Shown: piece after piece, positions 26,014 to 34,884 of the stretch
Layout of the letters: each line of letters opens with the position of its first letter
How positions within the stretch are numbered: position 1 is the first letter of the stretch
Assembly: GCF_016820585.1 (NCBI RefSeq)
Contig: NZ_JADHDX010000007.1
Location: forward strand, 1-64,000
Direction of reading: 5' to 3'
DNA: 64,000 nt
Source: Arthrobacter beigongshangensis
GTDB lineage: Bacteria; Bacillota; Bacilli; Bacillales_A; Planococcaceae
Translations under genes and position numbers: made by a program
Notes under the pieces: model-generated
Databases searched by the model: none
Told to the model about the DNA's origin: nothing
What the model saw: the letters and a program-made list of their open reading frames with translations, nothing else

Positions 26014-26086
26014 AGACTGTCCCTCCTGATTGCTATGATTAGCATTATGTATCCTTTTCTATAATACCATATCTCGCTCACTCCAT

Positions 26087-26130
26087 AAAAAAGACTCGCA
26101 TATGGACCATAGCATCCATATGCGAGCCGT
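26087..26130 (-). terminator. Terminator between yutD and yutE
   Basis: On the minus strand CTCGCATATGGA pairs with TCCATATGCGAG, followed by TCTTTTTTATGG. Confidence 0.88.
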
Positions 26131-26131
26131 G

Positions 26132-26443
26132 TTATTCTACTGCTTCTGTAAGCTGTAAATCTGGTTTGATACGCTCCGCTTTTCTCAAAACGAAATAAGC
26201 GCAGCCAAAATTACAATATTCATAAAGATAATCCTGCAAAGTGCCAATCTTTGTTTCATACGTTGCCTTCTGGTTCGTATCATCGAAGAAACCTTTTAAG
26301 CGAAGTTGACCGTATCCCCAGTCACCAAGTATATAGTCATATTTAAGAAGAACATCACTATAACGTGCATGAAGTGCTTCTTCATTGAAGCCATCACGAT
26401 AATTCTTCACGATTTCAAACTGCCAATCATCTAACTTTATCAT
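26132..26443 (-). CDS. yutD: DUF1027 (YutD-like) protein
   Basis: This 103-residue soluble protein is rich in Tyr and Asp and has the conserved LGDWGYGQLRLKGFF and YCNFGCAYFVLRK stretches of the YutD family. Function is unknown. It lies just downstream of lipA, as in B. subtilis, but a repeat remnant separates the two here. Confidence 0.88.
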   Translation of the reverse strand: MIKLDDWQFEIVKNYRDGFNEEALHARYSDVLLKYDYILGDWGYGQLRLKGFFDDTNQKATYETKIGTLQDYLYEYCNFGCAYFVLRKAERIKPDLQLTEAVE

Positions 26444-26477
26444 TCATTTCACCGCCACTTAATCGATTGCACCTTTA

Positions 26478-26532
26478 ATCAATTACGCCGGAGGCTCAAC
26501 TTGAATCAGCAGGGCTTACTGATTCAAGTTGA
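26478..26532 (+). repeat. Collapsed copy of the interspersed repeat plus hairpin at the lipA end
   Basis: ATCAATTACGCCGGAGGCT keeps only the outer ends of the repeat; everything between the two CGCC blocks is gone. The next bases, TCAACTTGAATCA (26496-26508), are mirrored by TGATTCAAGTTGA (26520-26532), which encodes the last residues and stop of lipA. Confidence 0.65.
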
Positions 26533-27471
26533 TTGTAGCGAGCCTTCAAGCTCTATTTCACCACGACGCTGTACTTCTTTGGCTGCAGCATTGACTTGCT
26601 CATCAGCATGGTAACTCGAACGTACTAATGGGCCAGCCTGACAATGTGTAAAGCCTTTGGACATTGCAATTTTTCTTAATTCACCGAATTCCTGCGGCGA
26701 ATAGTATTTCTGTACTTTTAAATGTTTTTTCGTTGGCTGCAAATACTGACCGATTGTCATAATATCTACTTTATGCGCACGCAAATCATCCATCGTTTCT
26801 AAAATTTCCTCATGCGTTTCACCAAGACCGAGCATTAAAGAAGATTTTGTAGGAATTGTTGGTTGCATTTCTTTTGCACGAAGTAGTAGTTCCAATGAAC
26901 GATCATAAGTTGCCCGAGCACGAACTCTTGGCGTCAGGCGCCTTACGGTTTCTATATTATGGTTGAGTATATCAGGCTTTGCATCCATTAGACGCTTCAA
27001 ATTATCATAGTCGCCCCCCATATCCGATGGTAACACTTCCACAGTGGTGAACGGGTTTTTTCGGCGTATGGCACGAATCGTTTCTGCAAAAATGGCAGAT
27101 CCGCCATCCTTCTGATCATCACGCGCAACTGCTGTTACAACAGTATGCTTTAAATTCATAAGTGCAACCGAATCCGCAACGCGTTCTGGTTCTGCTATAT
27201 CTAGTTCTGTTGGTAATCCTGTTTTGACTGCACAAAAGCGACAAGCGCGCGTACAAACTGCTCCAAGAATCATGAACGTTGCTGTGCGACGCTCCCCCCA
27301 ACATTCGTGGATGTTCGGACAGCGGGCTTCTTCACATACGGTATTCAAATTATTCTCTCGCATCATTTTCTTGAGTTCCACATAATTATCATTCGTATTC
27401 AGCTTAATTTTTAGCCAATCTGGTTTTTTAATATGCCCGTCTCTCGTACCTTGTTCTGGTTTGCACGTCAC
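26524..27471 (-). CDS. lipA: Lipoyl synthase
   Basis: This 315-residue radical SAM enzyme inserts two sulfur atoms into protein-bound octanoyl groups to make lipoyl cofactors. The auxiliary 4Fe-4S cluster ligands lie in [12 protein letters not shown] (about residues 41-52). The radical SAM cluster CxxxCxxC is CTRACRFC (about 73-80). The C-terminal RSSY serine ligand is present. Length is normal. The start is GTG at 27471, with GGAG 9 nt upstream. Known clients in the window include GcvH. The stop codon lies in a hairpin made with a repeat remnant. Confidence 0.96.
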   Translation of the reverse strand: MTCKPEQGTRDGHIKKPDWLKIKLNTNDNYVELKKMMRENNLNTVCEEARCPNIHECWGERRTATFMILGAVCTRACRFCAVKTGLPTELDIAEPERVADSVALMNLKHTVVTAVARDDQKDGGSAIFAETIRAIRRKNPFTTVEVLPSDMGGDYDNLKRLMDAKPDILNHNIETVRRLTPRVRARATYDRSLELLLRAKEMQPTIPTKSSLMLGLGETHEEILETMDDLRAHKVDIMTIGQYLQPTKKHLKVQKYYSPQEFGELRKIAMSKGFTHCQAGPLVRSSYHADEQVNAAAKEVQRRGEIELEGSLQST

Positions 27472-27595
27472 AACGATCTACTCCATTCCTACAGTCTATC
27501 TATCCAAACTTCCTATCTGCCGGAAGCTGAAGTTCAATTGTTTCCAGCACTATTGTCAATGTATCATATATTCAGACTTCAAACAACTGCCGAAC

Positions 27596-27652
27596 AGCGG
27601 AGGACGCCTGCTAGATGCGACAGGTAGGAAGGATGCAGTTCAATCCTTCCCT
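27596..27652 (+). repeat. Second interspersed repeat family, copy 1 (upstream of lipA)
   Basis: This stretch shares GCG-AGG-CGCCT, TGCG-AGG and GGATGCA-TTCAATCC blocks with 31268-31320 (opposite strand). An AGGAAGGAT/ATCCTTCCCT inverted repeat lies at its right end, and GATAAAGGC/GCCTTTATC follows at 27668-27692. It fills most of the 340-bp gap between lipA and livF, where I see no convincing gene. Confidence 0.5.
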
Positions 27653-27741
27653 GCTGGAGGGATTGAGGATAAAGGCGCTTTTTGCCTTTATCAACAAAAT
27701 CGAAGCGACCCGCGCATCTGGCGCCCAGAACTGGACAATAG

Positions 27742-27786
27742 AAAGAGCGGCTTCCCCTTCAATTAATGGGCCCGCCGCTCTTTTTA
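27742..27786 (-). terminator. Terminator after livF
   Basis: On the minus strand GAGCGGC-GGG pairs with CCC-GCCGCTC, flanked by A and T tracts. Confidence 0.75.
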
Positions 27787-27811
27787 ACTTAATTCCAGTT
27801 TCAAATGATTG

Positions 27812-28528
27812 TCAATGACCGCCCAGATAAGCATTTTTAATTTCTTCACTTGCCTGTAGTTCTTCCGCAGTCCCCGATAGGATAACCCTACCTGTTTCAA
27901 TAACATACGCTCGATCTGCAATTGATAGGGCCATATTGGCATTCTGCTCAACGAGTAAAATCGTTGTGCCTTCCTTATTAATTTCCTTGACGACTTCGAA
28001 AATTGTTTTCACCATTAGCGGCGCTAAGCCCATAGACGGCTCATCCAATAATAACAACTTCGGTCTCGCCATAATCGCTCTGCCCATTGCTAGCATCTGT
28101 TGCTCGCCGCCCGATAACGTCCCTGCAGATTGCTTGCGACGCTCAAGCAAGCGTGGAAATATCTTATAAACCTTTTGAAAATCTTCTTGAATCCCAGCTT
28201 TATCCTTTCGTAAAAAAGCACCTAATTCAATATTTTCCTCAACACTCATATCCGCAAATACGCGTCTTCCTTCCGGCACATGAGAGATTCCTGCCTTTAC
28301 TATAGCTTGAGCCTGTTTACCAGCTATTGGGGAATCTAAATAGTGAATCGAGCCCTCTTTCGGTTTCAATAAACCCGACAATGTTTTTAACAATGTACTT
28401 TTTCCTGCTCCGTTGGCACCAATTAGTGTAACAATCTCACCTTCATTTACTTCCAGCGAAACACCTTTCAGGGCATGGATACTGCCATAATAGACATTGA
28501 TATCATCAATCTTCAACATGCTCATCAT
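27812..28528 (-). CDS. livF: Branched-chain amino-acid ABC transporter ATPase LivF
   Basis: This 238-residue ATPase energises uptake of leucine, isoleucine and valine. It has Walker A GANGAGKST near residue 38, the signature LSGGEQQMLA near 140, Walker B LLLLDEPSMG near 160 and the switch His in VEQN-A context (LLVEQNANMA). The LivF-type ending IVEQ is typical of the second ATPase. It is the last gene of livHMGF and overlaps livG by 23 bp. Confidence 0.95.
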   Translation of the reverse strand: MMSMLKIDDINVYYGSIHALKGVSLEVNEGEIVTLIGANGAGKSTLLKTLSGLLKPKEGSIHYLDSPIAGKQAQAIVKAGISHVPEGRRVFADMSVEENIELGAFLRKDKAGIQEDFQKVYKIFPRLLERRKQSAGTLSGGEQQMLAMGRAIMARPKLLLLDEPSMGLAPLMVKTIFEVVKEINKEGTTILLVEQNANMALSIADRAYVIETGRVILSGTAEELQASEEIKNAYLGGH

Positions 28529-29300
28529 GAACTTCCTCCCCTAAATAAGCCTCGATTACTTTTGGATTATTACGGATTTCTTCAGGAGATCCTTCAGCAA
28601 GAAGTACACCATGATCCAATACGTAAATACGCTCACAGATTCCCATGACTAAATTCATATCATGTTCGATTAATAAAATCGTCAAATTGAATTCTTTTCG
28701 CACAAAAGCGATTAAGTCCATCAATTCTTTCGTTTCCTGCGGGTTCATACCAGCAGCCGGCTCATCTAATAGTAATAGTTGAGGTCCTGCAGCTAACGCC
28801 CTCGCAATTTCCAATCTCCGCTGCTTCCCATACGCTAAGTTCTTGGCATCTTCATCTTTATATTGATCTAACTTAAAGATTTTCAAAAATTCCATTGCTT
28901 TCTCTTCCATTTCTTTTTCACCGGAAAAGTGTGCAGGTAAGCGTAGCATTGAACTGAGTACGGAATGTTTCGCTAAAGAATGATACGCTACTTTTACATT
29001 ATCCAATACCGATAATTCATTGAATAACCGAATATTTTGGAACGTTCTACTTATACCTTTGCGTGTTACCTGAAAAGGAGCCATACCATTAATGCGCTCT
29101 CCATTCAGTAAAATATCGCCTTCAGTTGGTACATAAACACCTGTTAACAAGTTAAAACTCGTTGTTTTACCCGCACCATTAGGACCAATCAATCCAACAA
29201 GCTCTCCTTGGTTGATTTCCATATTGAAATTCGCGACAGCCTTAAGTCCACCAAACTGTATACCGACATCTGTAACTTTAAGCAACGGTTCACTGGCCAT
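28506..29300 (-). CDS. livG: Branched-chain amino-acid ABC transporter ATPase LivG
   Basis: This 264-residue ATPase has Walker A GPNGAGKTT near residue 40, the LivG-specific VTRKGISRTFQNIRLF segment, the degenerate LivG-type signature LAYGKQRRLEIARAL, Walker B LLLLDEPAAGMNP, and IEHDMNLVM. It pairs with LivF under LivH/LivM. AAAGGAGG precedes the ATG. It overlaps livM by 11 bp. Confidence 0.95.
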   Translation of the reverse strand: MASEPLLKVTDVGIQFGGLKAVANFNMEINQGELVGLIGPNGAGKTTSFNLLTGVYVPTEGDILLNGERINGMAPFQVTRKGISRTFQNIRLFNELSVLDNVKVAYHSLAKHSVLSSMLRLPAHFSGEKEMEEKAMEFLKIFKLDQYKDEDAKNLAYGKQRRLEIARALAAGPQLLLLDEPAAGMNPQETKELMDLIAFVRKEFNLTILLIEHDMNLVMGICERIYVLDHGVLLAEGSPEEIRNNPKVIEAYLGEEVHDEHVED

Positions 29301-30240
29301 GTTTTCTGCCTCCTTTCGAACCTCTCCAAAGCTTGAAATAATCGGTGATTTCCATCGTACCCATTAATCCTTTCGGACGATAAAGCATCACAATGATTAA
29401 AACAAGGCTATAAATAATCATGCGTGTTTCAGGATACCCTTGTAAGAAAGTAGAAACGATTGTCAGCAGAACCGTCGCCACAATAGCGCCTGACAAACTT
29501 CCAAGTCCACCTAACACGACATAAATTAAAATATCAATGGATTTTAAGAACCCAAAGTTAACGGGCTGAATAATATAGAAGTTATGTGCATACAATGCGC
29601 CAGCAATACCGGCAAAGAATGCACCAATCGCAAACGCTAGTACTTTATAGTACGTTGTGTTAATCCCCATAGCGTCCGCTGCAATTTCATTCTCACGAAT
29701 AGAAATACACGCTCGACCATGTCGTGAATTGGTAAAGTTGACAATGATCACGATTGTTGCGAATAGGCAAATAAATGTGTAAGTCCAATTTGTTAAATGC
29801 GTGACTTGCATGCCCGCAGCCCCACCGACATATTCAATATTCAAGAAAATAATTCGGATGATTTCAGCGAAACCAAGTGTAGCAATCGCTAGATAATCTC
29901 CTCGTAACCGTAAACTTGGAATCCCAATGATTAAACCAGCAATCGTCGCCACCACACCTGCTGCCAAAATGGCAACCGGGAATGGTAAATGCAATTTCAT
30001 CGTGACAATGGCCGAGACATACGCACCGACTGCTAAAAACCCAGCGTGTCCAAGTGAGAACTGACCTGTAATCCCAATAACTAAATGCAAACTGACCGCC
30101 AACATAATATTGATGGACATGAAAACAATTGTATTGATATAGAAATCATCCAAAATGCCCATCATAATGAGAAGTTGAACAATCGCATATGCCGCAATAG
30201 ATGAGCTGATAAATATCCAAAACTGTTTAGACTTTTTCAT
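29290..30240 (-). CDS. livM: Branched-chain amino-acid ABC transporter permease LivM
   Basis: This 316-residue permease has about 8-10 membrane helices. GQFSLGHAGFLAVGAY is the LivM/LivH family signature, and the cytoplasmic loop SRHGRACISIRENEIAADAMG contacts the ATPases. It lies 13 bp after livH. Confidence 0.95.
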   Translation of the reverse strand: MKKSKQFWIFISSSIAAYAIVQLLIMMGILDDFYINTIVFMSINIMLAVSLHLVIGITGQFSLGHAGFLAVGAYVSAIVTMKLHLPFPVAILAAGVVATIAGLIIGIPSLRLRGDYLAIATLGFAEIIRIIFLNIEYVGGAAGMQVTHLTNWTYTFICLFATIVIIVNFTNSRHGRACISIRENEIAADAMGINTTYYKVLAFAIGAFFAGIAGALYAHNFYIIQPVNFGFLKSIDILIYVVLGGLGSLSGAIVATVLLTIVSTFLQGYPETRMIIYSLVLIIVMLYRPKGLMGTMEITDYFKLWRGSKGGRKHGQ

Positions 30241-30253
30241 AATATCCTTTCAC

Positions 30254-31129
30254 CTACACTTTCTCACGCGTATTTTTACCAAAGATGCCTGACGGTTTGA
30301 AAATGAGTATTAAGATCAAAATGATGAATGCCGCTGCGTCTCTCCATAGTGAGAAACCGAGTGCACTAACAAACGTTTCGACAACTCCAAGCACAAGCCC
30401 GCCGACCATCGCTCCTGGAATAATACCAATTCCACCAAGAACAGCGGCAACGAATGCCTTCAAACCAGGAATAACACCCATTAACGGGTCAATCTTTGTA
30501 TAATAAATACCGAAAATAACGCCTGCTGCTCCAGCTAGTGCTGAACCAATCGCAAACGTAGCTGAGATTGTGTTATCTACATTAATCCCCATCAGTTTTG
30601 CCGCTTCACTATCATAAGAAACTGCCCTCATCGCTTTTCCAATTTTTGTTTTATGTACAATAAATTGAAGTATGATCATTAGCCCGACAGAAACGGAGAG
30701 GATTAAGATTGATTGACTACTAATTTGAACGCCTAACAAATCAAATGATTTGTTAGCAAATACTGCTGGATAAGCTTCTGGCTGCGCCCCACGCATATAA
30801 ATAACACCATTTTGAATCAGAAGCGATACCCCAATTGCCGTAATCAATACTGCTATTCTCGTTGCATTTCGCAATCTTTTATAAGCAATACGTTCAATGA
30901 TAACACCAATGATTGCACAGCTTGTCATCGCGATGAATAATGCGGGGAAAAGTCCAAATCCCCATCCAGCTATACAAAAATAGCCGATGAAAGCCCCAAT
31001 CATAAAAACTTCCCCGTGCGCAAAGTTAATGAGCTTTATAATCCCATAAACCATTGTATAGCCCAAAGCTATTAACGCATATATACTTCCGAGTGAAATA
31101 CCATTTACCAGCTGTTGTAACCATTCCAT
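30254..31129 (-). CDS. livH: Branched-chain amino-acid ABC transporter permease LivH
   Basis: This 291-residue permease has about eight helices. LGYTMVYGIIKLINFAHGE is the family signature near the N-terminus, and GKAMRAVSYDSEAAKLMGIN is the ATPase-facing loop. CAAAGGAGTG precedes the ATG. It is the first gene of the HMGF block, about 25 nt after a terminator-like hairpin. Confidence 0.95.
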   Translation of the reverse strand: MEWLQQLVNGISLGSIYALIALGYTMVYGIIKLINFAHGEVFMIGAFIGYFCIAGWGFGLFPALFIAMTSCAIIGVIIERIAYKRLRNATRIAVLITAIGVSLLIQNGVIYMRGAQPEAYPAVFANKSFDLLGVQISSQSILILSVSVGLMIILQFIVHKTKIGKAMRAVSYDSEAAKLMGINVDNTISATFAIGSALAGAAGVIFGIYYTKIDPLMGVIPGLKAFVAAVLGGIGIIPGAMVGGLVLGVVETFVSALGFSLWRDAAAFIILILILIFKPSGIFGKNTREKV

Positions 31130-31156
31130 GCAATTTTCACTCCTTTGTTTTCATAA

Positions 31157-31206
31157 AAAAGCGCACAGGTCCCCCCTTTAAAGACATCTGCGCTGTTTTT
31201 CTTTTT
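31157..31206 (-). terminator. Terminator-like hairpin just upstream of livH
   Basis: On the minus strand AGCGCA pairs with TGCGCT, with partial extension (GATGTC/GACCTG), followed by TTTTTTATG. It would reduce read-through from livJ into livHMGF. Confidence 0.55.
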
Positions 31207-31267
31207 TCAACATATATATGTTTGATATAAAGAATTCTACAAATAACTCTTTGCGCTTAAGGAAGGA

Positions 31268-31320
31268 TTGGATTGAATTGCATCCCTCCCCAATGCCTCC
31301 CGCAATAAGGCGCCTTCGCC
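31268..31320 (-). repeat. Second interspersed repeat family, copy 2 (livJ-livH gap)
   Basis: Reads GCGAAGGCGCCTTATTGCG then GGAGG and GGATGCAATTCAATCC on the minus strand. It aligns with the copy at 27596-27652. Confidence 0.5.
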
Positions 31321-31367
31321 CGAGATTATATAGAATCATTAGTTCAACATATACATAGAATAGTCCA

Positions 31368-31404
31368 TAAAAAAGGAATGAGAGGAAGACCTCCCCCCCA
31401 TTCC
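31368..31404 (-). terminator. Terminator after livJ
   Basis: On the minus strand GGAATG...GAGG pairs with CCTC-T-CATTCC, followed by TTTTTTATGG. Confidence 0.75.
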
Positions 31405-31421
31405 AGTTCCGAGCATTTGAA

Positions 31422-32612
31422 TTAAGGATTTACTTTTGTTTTAAAGACTTGTTCTCCGTCTTTGTATTCAAGAATTGTAGCAGATTTGATAGGGTGATGA
31501 TTTTCATCTACTGAATACAGACCCGTAACAAGTTCAAGTTCACTTGTTGCAGCTAAAGCGTCTTTAATTTTAACTGAATCTGCTCCACCAGCACGTTTAA
31601 TAGCGTCAACTAGTAGGTATACTGTGTCATAGCCAAGTGCGTTAAATGAATCTGGTAATTTGCTATATTTTGCTTCGAATTTATCATTGAAATTTTGGAT
31701 GATACCGTCTGGATCTTCAGCAGAATAGTGATTTGTTGTGAACGTATTGTTCAATGCCTCTGCTCCAGCTAGATCCATTAAAATTGGAGAATCCCAGCCG
31801 TCTGCACCCATTAGCGGAACTGTGATACCCATTTCACGAGCTTGTTTAACAATCAAACCAACTTCTTCATAGTAACCTGGGATGAAGATGAATTCTGCAT
31901 CTGCTGCTTTAATACGTGTTAATGTTGAGCGGAAATCAGTGTCTTTCCCAACATATGATTCTTCTGATACAACTTTACCGCCCGCTGCTTCAAAATCTTT
32001 TTTGAACGAATCTGCTAGACCTTTTGAATAGTCACTCGCGTTATCCTTGTAAATAACAGCTGTTTTTACATTTAAGTCATTTGCTGCAAAGTTCGCTGCA
32101 ACTGTTCCTTGGAAAGGATCAATGAATGAAGTACGGAATACAAACTCATTAACACTTCCATCGTCTTTAACCGTTACTGTCGGGCTTGTACCTGATGGAG
32201 TAATAAGCGGTACTTCATTGCCATTAGCAATTTCAGCCTGTGCAACCGTCGCGCCACTTGTCGCCGCGCCAATAATCGCTACAACTTTATCTTGTGTGAC
32301 TAATTTAAGTGCTGCATTTGTTGCTTCCGCAGGGTCAGACTTATTATCCACCTTGACTAGTTCAATATCCTTGCCGTCTACGCCACCTGCTGCGTTAATT
32401 TCTTCAACAGCTAATTCAATTCCTGAAAGTTCTGATGTCCCGTATGAGGCAACTGCTCCAGACAATTCTAGGTTAACGCCGATTTTAATCGTGTCGCCAC
32501 CCTTACTGCTTGAACTGTCTCCATCTGCCTTTTCCCCTGCGCCGCACCCTGCCAATAGTCCAACTGCAAGAGTTGCTGTGGCGAATATGCCTGCGAATTT
32601 TTTTAATTTCAA
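31422..32612 (-). CDS. livJ: Branched-chain amino-acid ABC transporter substrate-binding lipoprotein
   Basis: This 396-residue lipoprotein has the lipobox LLAGC with Cys23 and is anchored outside the membrane. The mature part is a type I periplasmic-binding fold (IKIGVNLELSGAVASYG; LITPSGTSPTVT; YDTVYLLVDAI) that captures branched-chain amino acids. It is the first gene of the liv block, but two terminator-like hairpins separate it from livH. That arrangement would give more binding protein than permease. Confidence 0.94.
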   Translation of the reverse strand: MKLKKFAGIFATATLAVGLLAGCGAGEKADGDSSSSKGGDTIKIGVNLELSGAVASYGTSELSGIELAVEEINAAGGVDGKDIELVKVDNKSDPAEATNAALKLVTQDKVVAIIGAATSGATVAQAEIANGNEVPLITPSGTSPTVTVKDDGSVNEFVFRTSFIDPFQGTVAANFAANDLNVKTAVIYKDNASDYSKGLADSFKKDFEAAGGKVVSEESYVGKDTDFRSTLTRIKAADAEFIFIPGYYEEVGLIVKQAREMGITVPLMGADGWDSPILMDLAGAEALNNTFTTNHYSAEDPDGIIQNFNDKFEAKYSKLPDSFNALGYDTVYLLVDAIKRAGGADSVKIKDALAATSELELVTGLYSVDENHHPIKSATILEYKDGEQVFKTKVNP

Positions 32613-32752
32613 TTGAAATCCCCCTTGTGATTTAAAATTCTAACAATTTGAAACGTAGATATTGAATCCCCCAGTGTTCCTCCTTCATAGTATTTTAAAA
32701 CTAAGAATTGAGTGATTACTACTTTCAAGATTGTTTTATAATCTTATTGACT

Positions 32753-32781
32753 AGTATATATACCTAACTGACTATTGTCAA
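32753..32781 (-). promoter_or_regulatory. Strong promoter of livJ
   Basis: TTGACA (32776-32781) and TATACT (32753-32758) on the minus strand are spaced 17 bp apart, with a leader of about 135 nt. No clear CodY box or riboswitch was recognised. Confidence 0.7.
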
Positions 32782-32817
32782 AACATTTTTTTGTCCAAAA
32801 ATTGTTTTAATATAATA

Positions 32818-32846
32818 AAAGAAGCGATGAATTTTCATCGCTTTCT
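32818..32846 (-). terminator. Terminator after the NhaC-family gene
   Basis: AAGCGATGA pairs with TCATCGCTT, followed on the minus strand by CTTTTATTATATT. Confidence 0.75.
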
Positions 32847-32869
32847 CGTTTCAACCTATAATTATGCGG

Positions 32870-34435
32870 TTAGCTTACTGTTTCTCTTCTCGCCCTTATC
32901 GTCCAAATCGTAAATAATACGATGAGAATGATAATTACAGCGGCAAGGCCAATCCACACAGAGCCTGTTGCACCTAGTACGAAATAACCTATAGTAGCGA
33001 CAATAGCACTAATAAGCGCATAGGGTAATTGTGTCGTAACGTGATCCATCAAGTTACTGCCTGCACCTGTCGACGACAAGATCGTTGTATCTGATATTGG
33101 TGAACAATGATCTCCAAACACAGCCCCTGCTAGAACTGCTGCAAGTGCCGGTAATAACATTTCAGGCGCGGCGTCAATCATAATTGTCCCGGCAATCGGA
33201 AGCAATATTCCGAACGAGCCCCATGATGTCCCCGTAGCAAACGCCATCAGACTTGCCAGGATAAAGATAATAACTGGTAAAAATGCAACTGGTAGATTTG
33301 CTCTTAACACGACTTCTGATAAATAAGCACCCGTATCCAAAATAGCAATTAAATCCGTTAAGGCCCACGCAAATATCAGGATCAACACGGCAGGCATCAT
33401 AGATTGTACACCGCCTATAAAGGCACGAACCATCAGCTGCATTGAAGCAGTTTCATTGGATTTCATCTGTAACCCATATAGAATTGCAGCGGCTAATGCC
33501 CCGGCGATTCCACCTGCCAGCAAGGACAGAGGCACATCCGTATTCTCAAATATTGACCATATGCTTGAGGATCCACCAATCACATAGCCTGTCCAAAGCA
33601 TCATGGCAAACGTGACAACTACAAGCGACACAATTGGCGCGACTAGATCGCGTACACGACCATAAGTGTGTGCAGGGAAATCCTCTTTTAATTGACCAGG
33701 AATCCCTTTATTCGGATCAAATAATTGGCCTTCCTCTTTCGCAAGCCTTTCATGCTTCTTCATCGTGAATAAATCGATATCCGTCCATGCAAAGAAGAAA
33801 ACCATTGCAAGCGTTGCAACAACGTAGAAATTCATCGGTGCCATCATGATAAATGCAGACAACGGCGAATAACTGATAGCTGCAGCCCCTCCAAATATAA
33901 GGGCCATCTGTCCAATTAAGAACGCTCCCCAGCTTGAAATGGGCGAAATCGAACAAATAGGTGCTGACGTCGAATCGATAAAATAAGCCAATTTCGCACG
34001 CGAAATTTTATGCTGATCTGTAATCGGACGAGCAATTTGTCCCACGGCTAATGCATTAAAATAATCATCTACGAAAATAGCGATTCCTAGAAGTACCGTC
34101 AGCATTTTCGCTCCTCGCCCTGTCTTAATGCGACGTTCAGCCCACTCTGCAAACGCCCTACTACCACCAGACAAACTGACGAATGCTGTAATCACTCCAA
34201 GTAAAAGAATGAATAGCATAATGTAAATATTATACGTATTCAATGCCCCTTCATCCCAGAAGGAGACAATCATTCCATTCCACAAATACTTTATGGATTC
34301 ACTCGGTGAAAAGGATGCTGTCAGTACAGCGGCAGCGATAATCCCTGATCCAAGTGATAGCAATACCCGTTTTGTTGCCAATACCATTACAATGGCAATT
34401 AGTGGCGGCAAAATCGACACCCATGTTCCAATCAT
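32870..34435 (-). CDS. lysW: NhaC-family transporter, probable lysine transporter (LysW-like)
   Basis: This 521-residue protein of the NhaC Na+/H+ antiporter superfamily has about 12 helices and the conserved GTSWGSFGILLPIA and AVFGDHCSPISDTTILSS motifs. A lysine riboswitch lies directly upstream. Genes of this family under lysine riboswitches have been proposed to be lysine transporters (LysW), and that is the assignment I infer. Pure sequence similarity would only give a sodium/proton antiporter. The start is the ATG at 34435, with GGAGG 9 nt upstream; a longer frame adds 13 residues without a binding site. Confidence 0.88.
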   Translation of the reverse strand: MIGTWVSILPPLIAIVMVLATKRVLLSLGSGIIAAAVLTASFSPSESIKYLWNGMIVSFWDEGALNTYNIYIMLFILLLGVITAFVSLSGGSRAFAEWAERRIKTGRGAKMLTVLLGIAIFVDDYFNALAVGQIARPITDQHKISRAKLAYFIDSTSAPICSISPISSWGAFLIGQMALIFGGAAAISYSPLSAFIMMAPMNFYVVATLAMVFFFAWTDIDLFTMKKHERLAKEEGQLFDPNKGIPGQLKEDFPAHTYGRVRDLVAPIVSLVVVTFAMMLWTGYVIGGSSSIWSIFENTDVPLSLLAGGIAGALAAAILYGLQMKSNETASMQLMVRAFIGGVQSMMPAVLILIFAWALTDLIAILDTGAYLSEVVLRANLPVAFLPVIIFILASLMAFATGTSWGSFGILLPIAGTIMIDAAPEMLLPALAAVLAGAVFGDHCSPISDTTILSSTGAGSNLMDHVTTQLPYALISAIVATIGYFVLGATGSVWIGLAAVIIILIVLFTIWTIRARRETVS

Positions 34436-34482
34436 TCTAAAAATCCTCCATATTGTTGGGTCGAGGCCCTTCATGGGGGAAT

Positions 34483-34531
34483 AAAAAAACCGACTCCTAT
34501 CGACACTTAGAGAAGTGTAATGGGAGTCGAC
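34483..34531 (-). terminator. Intrinsic terminator of the lysine riboswitch
   Basis: On the minus strand GACTCC-ATTACACTT is mirrored by AAGTGT-ATAGGAGTC, followed by GGTTTTTTTAT. It is the expression platform of the riboswitch. Confidence 0.88.
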
Positions 34532-34589
34532 CTTATCTACATTGCGTTTGTTGGATAAATAAATTGGCTTATCTAACGTACGACTTGTA

Positions 34590-34765
34590 GCTCATCATAC
34601 ATCACAAAGATGCATGACAGTGTTATCCCTATTCGGAATAACCCCAGCCTGTTGGACTTGACAACCCCAACAAACTTCGGCAAAGCTTCCTTTTACACAC
34701 GGTCATAGATGTCAATCTCTCGTATGCTACTCATAAGCAATGCAGCCTCTACCCAATCGGTATTT
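34590..34765 (-). promoter_or_regulatory. Lysine riboswitch (L-box)
   Basis: On the minus strand the aptamer shows the L-box blocks in order: GGTAGAGGCTGC, GAGTAGCATACGAGAG, GCCGAAG, TTGGGGTTGTC, CTGGGGTTATTCCGAATA and the closing ACTGTCA. A terminator follows about 80 nt later. Lysine binding should favour termination and so shut off the transporter gene. Upstream to 34884 I see only an AT-rich promoter region. Confidence 0.9.
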
Positions 34766-34884
34766 TATTAACTATACTAGCCTAACAATAAACCGTGGTA
34801 CTTTCAAGTCTTTTAAAAAAGGAAAGAGAGTATTTATTTTTCAGCCGAGGATAATATCTAGAATGTAGGACCCTTATGCATTAC

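Noticed and set aside
27433..27818. Several overlapping plus-strand ORFs upstream of lipA
   Set aside because: They run through hairpins and a terminator, lack binding sites and recognisable protein features, and overlap the lipA start.
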